Below, piece after piece: positions 1 to 9,213 of a stretch of DNA of 64,000 bases (positions are counted from its first letter, which is position 1; each line of letters opens with the position of its first letter). Location of the stretch: contig CM043969.1 in NCBI GenBank assembly GCA_014529385.2, positions 15,437,446 to 15,501,445 on the forward strand, read 5' to 3'. The DNA is from Adiantum capillus-veneris (taxonomy: Eukaryota > Streptophyta > Polypodiopsida > Polypodiales > Pteridaceae). The position numbers and the translations under genes were made by a program. A model generated the notes under the pieces. That model had not been told where the DNA came from, did no database searches, and saw only the letters and a program-made list of their open reading frames with translations.

Positions 1-183
1 GTTATAATTGGCAACAACTCGATCTATAATAGACGGATCGAACTCGCCAAATTCGCGAACGTGCTGCAAAGAAACACGTCTTGTCCGTCGCACAGCATGC
101 TTGCATTGATTACAAGGACATAAGACCCTCGTTGAGAGATAGGTGTTTCGGTTGGACGGTCCCACATCCTCGTCACTACTCAT
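1..183 (-). CDS. Possible CACTA transposase-associated domain, N-terminal part
   Basis: A frame opens at an ATG (183-181) and stays open for 61 codons to the window edge. Its start is MSSDEDVGPSNR, followed at about residues 26-31 by L-C-P-C-N-Q-C, a CPC-x2-C cluster like the one at the front of the 'transposase-associated' domain that precedes TNP2-type transposases, and then a basic stretch and V-x-x-H-V-R-E-F-G. In the family the cysteine cluster is followed by a His-Leu and Gly-Phe pair; here the match is loose. It lies in the same orientation as the CACTA terminus at 2299, which supports the assignment. The catalytic region is outside the window. A different small Cys-rich plant protein cannot be excluded. 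Confidence 0.45.
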   Translation of the reverse strand, partial: MSSDEDVGPSNRNTYLSTRVLCPCNQCKHAVRRTRRVSLQHVREFGEFDPSIIDRVVANYN

Positions 184-243
184 AATGAGGATAAAAATCT
201 TATAACCTGGACAACAAATTTAATATTCTAGTGGCATTCTTCG

Positions 244-315
<72 letters not shown>
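244..315. repeat. (CT)n microsatellite
   Basis: About 70 bases of almost pure CT dinucleotide on the plus strand. The apparent reading frame through it (Ser-Leu repeats) is only the translation of the repeat. Confidence 0.97.
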
Positions 316-318
<3 letters not shown>

Positions 319-591
319 CTCTAGTCATGTCCAACCCCGCACACCTCGGTCTAGAGGTGCACGGAGATCAGAACCACCGGGTTATAATCTCGTGTTTATT
401 GGTCAATACCTATATTTGTGGGTACAAGAAATCTACAGACCCACGTCTACATGATACTGCATGTAGTGGACAAAACCCCTTTGCCTCTTCTCTAGCTGTA
501 GCACTTCACAGCATCTTAACATCTTTTCACAGTAGATCTTTTCACTGTTCGTCTAACTCTAAACCCTAAACCGTAAGTAATTCTTGCGTGG

Positions 592-840
592 ACTCAATCT
601 AATGTAAATAAGCGTAAATCTAACTAAAAATAAACCTAAATCTAATTTAACGTAAATCTACATCTAACCTAATCTTTAACGTCTTTTGGGATAGTTTCCT
701 ACGACGTTAAAACTCTCTTCTTCTTGTGTGTGTGTGTGTGTGTGTGGGTAAACCTAAATAAACCTAAGTCTAATCTAATATAACATAAATCTAAATCTAA
801 CGTAAATTATGTTATATGAAAAACAAAGAACTAAACTAAC
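592..840. repeat. Direct repeat block 1, TAAATCTAA-rich
   Basis: An AT-rich block built from variants of CTAAATCTAA and ACGTAAATCT. It ends in a shared segment (TCTTTAACGTCTTTTGGGAT, then CCTACGACGTTAAAAC) and a short (TG)n run near 725-747. The same series recurs at 1241-1453. The two blocks flank the HIPP-like fragment. Confidence 0.8.
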
Positions 841-882
841 AGGGATTATAAGAACCTTAAAACTGATTTAACACATAATTTT

Positions 883-1243
883 TCACATAACTCGGCAAGA
901 GTTGGCATTCTCATCACTAAAGATGTGAGAGTTAACTTCCGGCGGTGACGCTGCCTCATCTCCATCCACATCTGACGACAGAAATTGGCCCTTTGGACCG
1001 TTCTTGCTCTTGTTACTAACTTTGAAGTTGTTGTTGAATGACTAGAGGTTGTCTAGATGGTCATTGTCGGGGATGTAGTGACTCTTGCCGCCCTGAAGAT
1101 CCACCTTCTTCCCTATCTTCTGAAGACATTTCACCAGTACTTTTGGATCGACGGAGCCCACCATGAGTGAAGGAAGCAATACCCTATATTCCATTGAGGG
1201 CTTTCTTCACCCGCTTCATGCAGGCATCGCAGTCAATGGAGAC
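883..1243 (-). pseudogene. Fragment of a heavy-metal-associated (HIPP-like) gene
   Basis: The minus strand first encodes V-S-I-D-C-D-A-C-M-K-R-V-K-K-A-L-N-G-I, which is the metal-binding loop (C-x2-C) and first helix of a plant HMA domain. It then shifts frame into VDPKVLVKCLQKIGKKVDL, the fourth-strand and second-helix part of the same domain, followed by a Lys/Asn- and acidic-rich tail ending at a TGA (885-883). HIPP proteins bind metals through this domain and usually end in a CaaX box; none is visible here. The copy is broken: an in-frame TAG at 1186-1184, loss of roughly 14 codons with a frame change near 1155-1185, and a second TAG at 1044-1042. The start coincides with an AG/GT-like boundary at 1243, so it may be one exon. 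It sits inside the CACTA end in the transposase orientation, which suggests gene capture. Confidence 0.72.
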
Positions 1244-1453
1244 CTAAATCTAATCTAATATAACGTAAATCTAAATCTAGCGTAAATAAACGTAAAGCTA
1301 ACTAAAAATAAACCTAAATCTAATCTAATTTAACTTAAATAAACCTAAATCTAATTTAACGTAAGTCTACATCTAACCTAATCTTTAACGTCTTTTAGGA
1401 TAGTTTCCTACGACGTTATAACTCTCTTCTTCTTGTGTGTGTGCGCGTGTGTG
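1241..1453. repeat. Direct repeat block 2, TAAATCTAA-rich
   Basis: Second copy of the block at 592-840, with the same AACCTAATCTTTAACGTCTT and CCTACGACGTTA signatures and the same TCTTCTTCTTGTGTGTG ending. It lies immediately upstream (minus-strand sense) of the HIPP-like fragment. Confidence 0.8.
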
Positions 1454-1629
1454 GATGTGTGTGCCAATAAAAAGAGATAAATGGTATAACCTTTCTATCA
1501 CCCATGCCAAGTATGATAGATTGGTTATGCCATTTCCCTCTTGAATAATAGGTCTTGAGTTCAACTCCTTGTCGGCTAGATCTTTAGGTCTTTTAATTTT
1601 AATTAGTTTCCTACGACGTTAAATTAGTT
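1454..1629. other. Unassigned AT-rich spacer
   Basis: No coding or structural signal recognised, apart from another copy of the CCTACGACGTTAAA motif near 1611. Confidence 0.5.
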
Positions 1630-1830
1630 TCTCTCTCTTTCTCTCTCAATGTGTGTGCATTTTTTTGTTTATGCATGTTTTCTCTCTCTTTTCCTCTCTC
1701 AATGTGTGCGTTTTTTGTTTATGCATGTTCTCTCTCTCTTTTCCTCTCTCAATGTGTGCGTTTTTTGTTTATGCATGCTCTCTCTCTCTTTTCCTCTCTC
1801 AATGTGTGTGTGAATTCTTTGTTTATGTAT
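1630..1830. repeat. 50-53 bp minisatellite, about four units
   Basis: The unit contains CTCTCAATGTGTG, a T-run, GTTTATGCATG and a CT-rich stretch. The AATGTGTG motif starts at 1648, 1701, 1751 and 1801, giving one 53 bp and two 50 bp periods. Confidence 0.9.
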
Positions 1831-1859
1831 GTGTGTGTGCATTTTTGTTTATGTTTGTA

Positions 1860-1862
<3 letters not shown>

Positions 1863-1915
<53 letters not shown>

Positions 1916-1919
1916 AACA

Positions 1920-1972
<53 letters not shown>

Positions 1973-2100
1973 GGAGAGAGAAAGAGGGGAAGGGAACATG
2001 AGAGTGAGGAGAGGGAAGGAGCATACCTGGCTCTCCTTCCTCTCCTCGTGTGTGTGTGTGTGTGTGTGTGGAGAAGAAAGAGAGAGAGAGAGAGAGGGAG
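1863..2100. repeat. Compound (TC)n-(TG)n-(GA)n microsatellite
   Basis: Successive runs of TC (1863-1912), TG (1922-1951), GA (1952-1972), GT (2048-2070) and GA (2078-2098). The translated frames across it are repeat artefacts. Confidence 0.95.
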
Positions 2101-2121
2101 AGCGTTACCTGCTCCTTGCTT

Positions 2122-2170
2122 GAGGGCGCCGAAAAACTCAAATATGAGATCTGAGTTTTTGGGCGCTCTC
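2122..2170. repeat. Inverted repeat (hairpin) near the CACTA end
   Basis: Arms at 2122-2140 and 2152-2170 are complementary with two mismatches; an 11-base loop lies between them. The arms begin with GAGGGCGCC / GGGCGCTCTC. Confidence 0.85.
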
Positions 2171-2190
2171 TGTTATTTTTTTTAGCATAG

Positions 2191-2252
2191 CCGGTGTCGC
2201 TATGAGCGTCGCAAATTTACAAGTAAATTTGCGACGCTCATAGCGACGCCGG
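2191..2252. repeat. 30 bp-arm inverted repeat with GCGTCGC motifs
   Basis: Arms at 2191-2220 and 2223-2252 are complementary with a single mismatch and a 2-base loop. They contain GAGCGTCGC and GCGACGCTC, the type of short motif that CACTA transposases bind in subterminal repeats. A third copy (GAGCGTCGCTAAT) lies at 2267-2279. Confidence 0.9.
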
Positions 2253-2290
2253 GATTTTTTTTTTTTGAGCGTCGCTAATATGAATAGCTT

Positions 2291-2299
2291 CTTGTAGTG
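2291..2299 (-). repeat. CACTACAAG terminus
   Basis: The minus strand reads CACTACAAGAAG from 2299 inward, the conserved end of plant CACTA elements. The flanking sequence on the other side matches an LTR of the D type, so this is a real boundary. Confidence 0.75.
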
Positions 2300-2897
2300 T
2301 CTCATTGGACCCCTTTGCCTCCTGGCCAATAGAAATCAGGCAAGCCATTGGGCTGCTCAATGCTCTTTGGACCCCTTAGGAGACTGTCCAATAGTTTTCT
2401 AGATAGCTTAATTTCCATTGGTTCTTTTAGGATTTGAGTACACCTTGTGGGCATTTGGGCTAGGGAGATGACATGTGTCCCTCATTCCCTTTGTGTAAAC
2501 GGATCTTGTGTGTGTGTGTGTGATTTTCTCTCTCATCCCCTACTTGCAAGGCTGGCCCCCTCCTATGTAGGGATGGATGAAGACTTTTGGGACACACACA
2601 AAGCATCCAATTTCCCTAATGTTTGACCTTTGGACACAACCTTTGAATTTTGGAACCTTAGCATTTTGGAAGTCTTAATGGGCTGAATCTTAGGATCTTT
2701 TAAGCCCATTGGTGCACATAGCTCTTTTGCAGATGGCCCCCCCTTCGGATCCCTATTTTCCCTCCTTTGGATCCCTACTGTGGCCGGTCTGCTAACTTAA
2801 CCAATTTTCTAGCTTTTTCTCCCCTGGCACTTCCCCATATTAAATGATCAGTTCAACATGAGAAAATCATTTAGGAGAATTAAATATTGATTATTAT
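2300..2897 (-). mobile_element. LTR fragment related to chromovirus D
   Basis: Shares with both D LTRs the segments CTCATTGGACCC, ACATGTGTCCC and CCATATTAAATGATCAGTT followed by ATGAGAAAATCA, in the same order and orientation. It is more diverged from the D LTRs than they are from each other. Its left part is displaced by the CACTA insertion. A family-A remnant begins a few bases to the right. Confidence 0.7.
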
Positions 2898-2902
2898 GAC
2901 AT

Positions 2903-3481
2903 ATGACATGGGTAACACCTAAGGGGGATGAAATGCCCGTACCCTTAAATATGTTACAAGCAATGCATATAGCTTTTGACAAGACTCAACCTAATATAAC
3001 GAAGAAAGCATACAAGTGGGTCCCTAAAGCTTCTTTAGAGACCATAGCCAGTGCTAAAAGACAAGAGCCTGGTAAGAGACGTCCCATTCCCCCCAAGAAA
3101 TGTAAAGAAACGCTGCGTTGGATTCCTAAAAAACTATTGGAGGCCCAAGGCTACTATAAAGAAAATGATCAAATTTGGGTGCCAAAACATAAATTTTGCT
3201 CTTACTTGTCACCGGGCCCGTGTGAGCTCAATCCTGTGGCTCCAAAACGAATTGAAGATTGTGGCAAGGAAAAAATCACAAAATGCTACACACCTGCTCC
3301 AGAGCTAGTTTGGGTACCGAAGAAAGAACGATTTGTTCCACCTAGCTCAAGAACAGGGAAATCAAATGAAGCTTCTTGCTCTTTGTGTAGTTCCTATACG
3401 GAAATAGAAGCTTCAACACAACCTCCACCTTCCATTGTACATATCCATACAAGCAAGAAAATTTTGCACCCCTTGTTGTAA
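2903..3481 (+). pseudogene. WVPK-repeat coding fragment, family A
   Basis: Open for 192 codons and clearly homologous to residues about 690-885 of the long frame of copy C. It holds four W-[VI]-P-K motifs (K-W-V-P-K, R-W-I-P-K, I-W-V-P-K and V-W-V-P-K), spaced over the first 140 residues, in a Lys/Pro-rich background. The function of this module is unknown to me. In copy C it follows the protease-like domain directly. The two copies differ in many residues yet keep all four motifs. Confidence 0.75.
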
Positions 3482-3654
3482 GTTCACCACCTACAACAAT
3501 GTTGCAAATAAAATCATGGGAGAGTACCTTACCACCCTTGCAACTAGATGAAATGCATAGGCTAGTCGAAAACTATTGGTTAAAGCCTTCATCCATAACA
3601 ACTTGGAGCAATTGGTTTCAAAAGGTGACGGCATCATTCCAAAAGGTATGATCT

Positions 3655-3765
3655 ACGCAAGGAAGGGGGGAGTGTTTGCTGACATCCATCATTCACTTGC
3701 TTCCCTCTCAACCTTCCTCCCTGACCTCTCAATCTCCAATCTTAGGGAATGTATATATAAAGCCT
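3655..3765 (+). promoter_or_regulatory. Polypurine tract followed by TATA-like sequence
   Basis: AGGAAGGGGGGAG is followed directly by TGTTTGCTGACA, and about 80 bases later by GAATGTATATATAAAGCC. The same arrangement occurs in copy C (62200-62305). It looks like a 3' priming tract and the first part of an LTR with a core promoter, but the sequence after the tract is not the family-A LTR found at 4705 or 57178. It may be an internal tract or the LTR of another family. Confidence 0.45.
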
Positions 3766-4054
3766 TATTCTCACAAAAACAAGATAAAATAGTAAAAGAG
3801 CAAGAGCCATAACACAAAATCATAAAAACACATTATGCACAAGAACACGACCCTTGTAATATTTGCACTCTAACCATCATCTATTTGTGTGTACAGATAT
3901 GGCTAGTACACTAGAGTCATCCACCTTGCCTTGGGTGAGAGGTACCCTCGTTACTTTTCACAAATGTTTCACATGCTCTTTCCGGTGCTTGCCTGTGAAT
4001 GGGATTTGGTAGGTACGCTAGCATGTGAGGAGAATTTCTCAAAACGAGCGTATC

Positions 4055-4704
4055 TCTTAGGGGCTTGTGATGTGCTTTACAACACAGTGTTCGGTTACCT
4101 GAAGCTCCGTTGGTCCTCAAAAAGGTCGATTTTTACCTACGCGTGAGGCTAAAATACGTAATTTTAAAGGGGTACTGAGGCCTTAGCCTGAGCATGGGCT
4201 TGGGCTTGGGTCTAGGGGATATTCCCAATATCGGTCCTACCTTTAAAATATAACTTTATTTTCTTTTTTATTTTTATTTTTATTTTTATTTTTATTTTTA
4301 TTTTTTGGGATAAGATCGCCGTGGCCGCGCTGTGCGTACGAGCACACACACACCTAACCTACCTACTTACAACTAATACAGCTATTGTTACACACTAACA
4401 CAACACTACAACAACTCCTTAGCTAAAAAAACTACTTAATGTACTTTACACAGAACTAACATTATGGATCTACTACCTTAATCCTAACACCTTATCACAG
4501 AGAAAACACAGTACCTTTCAACACCTTATTAACAAAAAAATACACAGTACCTTTAACAAAACAATACAACAACAAAACAAACTCCTTCTCAACACACATA
4601 CCTTCCTTCTCTACCTTTCCTACAATTCAAAATGCACCACAAAGTAGCATAGAGTGCTACTCAAGCTTAATGCAAGGCATTTCCCCAGAAACGGCGCCTA
4701 AAAA
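4055..4704 (-). mobile_element. Leader (5' untranslated) segment of a family-A element
   Basis: On the minus strand this runs from a tRNA-Asp-type primer site (4682-4699, AGGCGCCGTTTCTGGGGA) into a leader matching 14085-14870 of copy A1 and 58440-58560 of copy C, including the GGGCTTGGGCTTGG block. No coding sequence seen. It shows that the LTR at 4705-5270 served as a 5' LTR. Confidence 0.75.
4261..4306. repeat. (TTTTTA)n repeat in leader
   Basis: Six-base TTTTTA/ATTTTT repeat, about six units, inside the family-A leader. Confidence 0.9.
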
Positions 4705-5270
4705 TGTGTGCGTCTGTCGCACGTGTCAATGCAAGGGACTTTCATTTACACTGTGTGCGAGCCACAAATGGCTTCAAGAACACAACAAGACTAATCTAGC
4801 AAGCTCAAGAGAGAAAGGGTGTGTCACTCACCGCCCTACGCTCACCTTCATGGAGTATTCCTCGCCGCAAAGAAGAAGGAGCCACCGTTGCACTGCGCTC
4901 AACCGCTTCACCGCCGCCGTGCCCTCGTCGCAATGCTCGATCACCCACTCTCTCTCTCTCTCACGCATACACACACACACAAGGAGATGAAGAAGAGGAA
5001 GATGGAGATGGAGTAAGAGCACTCTTCAATTGCACAAATGAAAGAATCCCTGATTTTTAGGTTTAGGTGACTTTTATATGAGCTTGCCCCATTCACACTT
5101 GGGTGTCCATAATTAGCCAACTGACCCTTGAATGTTCCTGTTAGATTGCACTCCTCATTAGAAATCACTCTTACCTTTTTGGTATTGGACCGACAAGCCC
5201 GGTACCTGAATCTACCAAATAATAATACGACATCTATTGTAGGTGATAGGAATGTGCATGAGGGTTAACA
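4705..5270 (-). repeat. Family-A LTR
   Basis: On the minus strand begins TGTTAACCCTCATG and ends CGCACACATT-type sequence next to the primer site. Matches LTRs at 14873-15477 and 57178-57748 over the full length, including the internal (CT)/(AC) tract (near 4951-4981). Its 5' edge abuts coding sequence of copy A1 without a polypurine tract, so it may belong to a separate insertion rather than being A1's own 3' LTR. Confidence 0.85.
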
Positions 5271-5600
5271 TGTATTTAGCACCCGTGTCCAATAAGGCGT
5301 TATATAGCACTTTCCCATAGGCTCTATTTATCTCAATAGGGTATCGTAGAGGTGTGTTAGAGTCCAACTAATCATCCTCTATTTCAATTCGAAATGCATG
5401 TGTAACTCCAACGTTGGCCTCTCGTTGTCTTCTTATGCGTTGTTGTCGCTCCTTAGCCTTAGCTTGAGCTTGTATCTTCCTCAATTCTGTTTGTGCCTTG
5501 GATGCCTTTTTTTGATGGATGACAGATAGCTCCTCTTGGCTTAAAGGATCATAGTACCTTTTAAATTTTCTCCCATTAGGAAACCAATGGTTTCAACTCC
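5271..5600 (-). pseudogene. Post-integrase linker and second protease-like motif (A1)
   Basis: The minus strand encodes a Gln/Lys/Arg-rich stretch (L-R-K-I-Q-A-Q-A-K-A-K and following, about 5430-5520) and then A-L-L-D-T-G-A-K at 5275-5298, an aspartic-protease active-site motif. It sits after integrase, not in the usual place between gag and RT, and the same arrangement recurs in element B. The domain is cut off here by the LTR at 5270. Fossil. Confidence 0.55.
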
Positions 5601-5737
5601 ATCAAGAGTTTCCACATAAATGGTATCTTGTGTTTCGCATACTCCATATGGTCATTTTCTTGCATATTTTAACTTTTTCTTCTTGTTTTGCACTCCATAC
5701 ATAAGGACTTTATCATCAACATTGATATCTTTGTTTT

Positions 5738-6289
5738 TTAGATAACTGTCAACCATTTCTTCCTCCTATCTTTCTCCACAAGTGCATTTTGGACAGTCAA
5801 TTGCCTTTCTTCGTCTAGCCTCTCAAGGATATATAAACGCTTAACTAAAGGGTTACCATCCCAACCTTCTTGTGAAGCTACTCGTAGACTAGGAATTACA
5901 AACTCCCATGGCATAACTGCTTCTTGGCCATATACCATTTTGAATGGTGTACAATTAATAACCACTTTGTAAGAAGTACGATAAGCCCGTAGAGCTGATG
6001 TCAGCTTCAAATCCCAATTTGTGCGATGAGCTTCCACTATTTTGGTCCAGATATAAATTAAGGTCTTCTTAGTGCTCTCAGCTTGGCCATTTGCTTGTGG
6101 GTAATACGGTGTAGACTTATGGTGAGCTATCATAAAGCTTGTTGTGAGTTCCTTCATTACTCCGTTTACAAAATAAGTACCATTGTCACTCACAATTTCA
6201 AAGGGACAACCAAATCTTGTAATAATGTTCTCAAAGAGAAACTTGGCAATTGACCTTGCATCAACCGTGTGTGTCACCTTGGCTTCCAC
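5738..6289 (-). pseudogene. Integrase core and C-terminal region (A1)
   Basis: Encodes G-C-P-F-E-I-V-S-D-N-G-T-Y-F, H-H-K-S-T-P-Y-Y-P-Q-A-N-G-Q-A-E and Y-R-T-S-Y-K, typical rve integrase core motifs carrying the second Asp and the Glu of the DDE triad, then a Y-G-Q-E-A-V-M-P segment as in plant Gypsy integrases. The domain joins element cDNA to host DNA. Fossil. Confidence 0.9.
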
Positions 6290-6677
6290 TCACTTTGTCA
6301 CATAGTCAATACAAAGACAATATATCGAGATTGAGTGTTACGAGTTGCCGAACTAATTGGGCCTACAAAGTCTAAACCCCATTTTTCAAATGGTTGTCTC
6401 ACTTTAACAGGATGTAAGGGCATCTTATTCTTTCATTATGTGATCTTGTAATGTTGGCATTCATCACACCCTTTTGCAAAAAGTGATGCATCTTGAATAA
6501 GATAGGCTACCAATAGCCTGATTGCAACAACTTTCCAGTAGTTAGGTCCCCTGACAAATGTCCAGCGGCTATACCCATAAGGGCTTCTTGCAGTATGCAT
6601 AAATACTCATTTTCACGAGCCCAACATCTAAGAATATCATCCTTCCCTAGCTTGTAAAGATTTTTGGTAGTTAGAGA

Positions 6678-7369
6678 CTAAGGTGAACATTCCTTTAATA
6701 GTTTTCGATCTGTATCCTTACAAAGCTCCTTGGATCGAAAACCATTAACTAAAAAGTTCACAATCTTCTCACTCCATTCAGGCATGGTCTCTACTAGGAA
6801 CAGGGAAGTATCGGGCAATTCACCATCGAGTCCAGTAGGGGCTTCACCATTGGGTATGCAAGACAAATGATCCTCCATGACATGTCTTTTCTCGGGTCTC
6901 ACCACCACAGTAAAATCAAACTCAGGAAGAATTAACAACCATCGTGTAATTATTCTTGTGGAACAAGGTTTATTTACTAGATAGAACAATGCTTGATGAT
7001 CAACATAGAAAAAAAACTTGTTGGCATGAAGATAGTAGAAAAATTTATTCACTGCCTAAATCATAGCCAAAACTTCCCTCTTTGTAGTGGTGTATTTTCT
7101 TTTAGCATCATTTGACGACTTGCAAAGCTAATGGGGTAGTCCAATTTATGTTCTCCTGGTTGAGCTAGAACACACTCAATAGCAAAACTCGATGCATCAA
7201 TATGCACATGAAAAATTACATTCCAATTGGGCACTTGTAAAATGGGAGCATTGGTTAAGGTCTTTTTTAATGACTCATAAGCATGATCACACTCTGCGGT
7301 CCAGTGGAACTCAATAAGAAGCTTGTACAAAGGATGAGCTATCTTGGCAAAGTTTAAAATAAACCGCAT
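6678..7369 (-). pseudogene. RNase H region (A1)
   Basis: Two adjacent stretches encode F-H-V-H-I-D-A-S (first RNase H aspartate), then Y-V-D-H-Q-A-L and L-P-E-F-D-F-T-V. They form the RNase H that degrades the RNA template during reverse transcription. Close relative of the corresponding part of B at 28380-28820. Fossil. Confidence 0.85.
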
Positions 7370-8280
7370 GTAATAACCAACCGTGGCCCATGAACCTTTG
7401 AACTCCTACATAGTTTGTAGGTGGTGGCAAATTGAAAATGGATTTAATTTTTCTCTCATCTATGGAAATCCCATTTTTGGACACTATATGTTCTAAAATG
7501 ACTCCATGTTTAGCCCAAAAGTTGCATTTGAAAGGGTTTAAGGAGATGCGATACAATTTTCACTTCTCAAACACTTTTTGTAAACATGATAGATATTCCT
7601 TCCAAGAGGAATAAACACGAAGGTCATCTAAGAAAGCTTCACAAAACTCCCTCTCAAATGTTCTCTAAAAGTAGTGTTTATTAATATTTGGAAGGTAACA
7701 GGGGCATTGGTTAAGCCAAAAGCCATAACATGAAATACTCCAAATTCGGTTATAAGTAGTTTGTGCTTGGTCCTCTAGTGCAATTGTGATTTGTTTATAC
7801 CTAGAGTACCCATCTAAAAAGCTATTAGCTTCCTTTCCTGCAACTCTTTCAAGCACATGTTCTGCATATGGAAAGGGGTAATGGTCCCTCCTAGTGGCGG
7901 CATTGACCTTCTTGAGATCCACGCACACTCTGAGTTTCCCATTAATTTTTGTCACAATAACTTTTGGAGACACCTATTGTGAGTGCTCAATAGGGTATAT
8001 AAATCCACATTTGACAATCTTTTCAATATCTTCTTGAACAATCTCTGCATACTTAGGATTCATGGGGTAGGGTCGTTGTGTTGGACCGGTTTAGCCATGC
8101 TATTCATGGGGTTTGTGTGTTGCACCATGGAAGGTGGAACACCTTTCACATCATGATATGTCCAAGAAAATATATACTTGAATTCCTTGAGAATTTATTT
8201 AAGTACATACTCAGTCTCTGTCAAATCTTGGGCAATGAAAACAAGTTTGGACTCCTCACCAAGGTCTATTAACTCTATTT
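7311..8280 (-). pseudogene. Reverse transcriptase region (A1)
   Basis: Contains K-L-R-V-C-V-D-L-K-K-V-N-A-A-T-R, H-Y-P-F-P and F-L-D-G-Y-S-R-Y (RT fingers and palm), and further along N-P-F-K-C-N-F-W and G-H-I-V-type thumb sequence. The upstream part (8000-8280) matches the connecting region before RT. Fossil with several breaks. Confidence 0.85.
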
Positions 8281-9213
8281 TCTTAACTATCACTGCACCA
8301 CCATAGACTCCATTACTTCTATCGATAGGTGTCCTCTATGCCTTTGTATACACAACCTTACATTCCTCTGTGGTGTAGGATTTGAAATGTTCAGGTGCAG
8401 GGTGTAAGTCTGTGGGGTCTTGTTGTTTTGTGGACTGTGATTTCTCATCTGCTTCCTTTTGTTGTTGAGCGAACTCTCAATTTTTTAGTCTCCTTACGGT
8501 ACGGCTCAACTTTTCCTTCTCTATAGACTCTAGTTGTGCGATTTCAATGGGTAGTGGACTACACCACATAACGCTTTGAAGGTATTCACCCTAGCTATGT
8601 ACCAACTTTCGATGAGCATCACATGGACCTATATAATTAATCCATTATGCGGTAAATTTCTTTTCATTTATTCTAGCATGCACATTTTCTTGATATCATT
8701 GCCTCTTATATCTCTTACTCTTCTTGTCTAGTTTTTTATTACGGCTGATCTCTAGTGAAGAGTCATTAGATGAATCACTACTTGTGTCTTCTGCTCTCTT
8801 GGATAGATTGTCATCTAGGGTACCACTAGGCCCTAAATGGTTTGTCACCACATTTACACCAAGATTTAACTCAGATTCTTCATCTTCAAAGTCAATTTCA
8901 ATTGATAATTATGACTTCGAATCGTGTGGACTATAGTCTTGTGAGATGCTCTACTGGTTCCAATGTCAGCCAAGCCTTCATCTTGTAGATCATCAGAAGC
9001 TATATGCATCGCTCCTATCATATTTAAGGGTATAAGTTGTGGAATTTCATCCCCCTCAGGTGTTACCTAGGTCTTATCCCTATTTTCCCAAGTGTCTATG
9101 GTTGCTTCTAGGTGGACCCAATCCACATTGTTAGACTCAATCATCCCAGGTAGAAAATCTATATATGGAGAATCTTCCCCAACATCAGTGTCCGTTTTAC
9201 ACATGTAACAATA
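8280..9213 (-). pseudogene. Acidic linker between protease and RT (A1)
   Basis: Broken coding sequence with a Ser/Asp/Glu-rich segment near 8750-8930 and, just after the protease, a stretch like T-W-V-T-x-E-G-D-E (about 9040-9080), which also opens the WVPK module of copy C. The sequences diverge beyond that point, so A1 goes on to RT where C goes on to WVPK repeats. Confidence 0.55.

Larger units (their letters stand above)
1..2299 (-). mobile_element. CACTA (En/Spm) DNA transposon, terminal 2.3 kb, runs off left edge
   Basis: Read on the minus strand, the segment opens at 2299 with CACTACAAGAAG, the hallmark terminus of plant CACTA elements, followed by GCGACGCTC-type subterminal repeats folded into a long hairpin, as is usual for this superfamily. 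The first open frame inside (183 to the left edge) has a CPC-x2-C motif like the CACTA transposase-associated domain. Between them sits a fragment of a host HIPP-like gene and blocks of simple repeats. The element interrupts an LTR fragment that resumes at 2300. The other terminus and most of the transposase lie outside the window, so length and the target duplication (3 bp for this superfamily; AGA on the minus strand at this side) cannot be confirmed. The terminus is seen; the join to the transposase frame 2.1 kb away is inference. Confidence 0.62.
2898..4050 (+). mobile_element. Family-A Ty3/Gypsy remnant (WVPK module and 3' region)
   Basis: Colinear with 61445-62640 of copy C: the WVPK-containing coding end, a polypurine tract followed by a TATA-like stretch, and the start of a small downstream frame near 3899. 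It ends abruptly near 4050, where the sequence switches to a minus-strand family-A leader. Fossil; several breaks. Confidence 0.8.

Noticed and set aside
231-569. Open frame rich in Ser-Leu
   Set aside because: It is the translation of the (CT)n microsatellite and has no recognisable sequence outside it.
562-575. AACCCTAAACC as interstitial telomere sequence
   Set aside because: Only one telomere-like unit is present; the surrounding TAAATCTAA words are not heptamer repeats in phase.
1651-2185. Overlapping plus- and minus-strand frames rich in Ser-Leu, Cys-Val and Arg-Glu
   Set aside because: They come from the minisatellite and the compound (TC)(TG)(GA) repeats.
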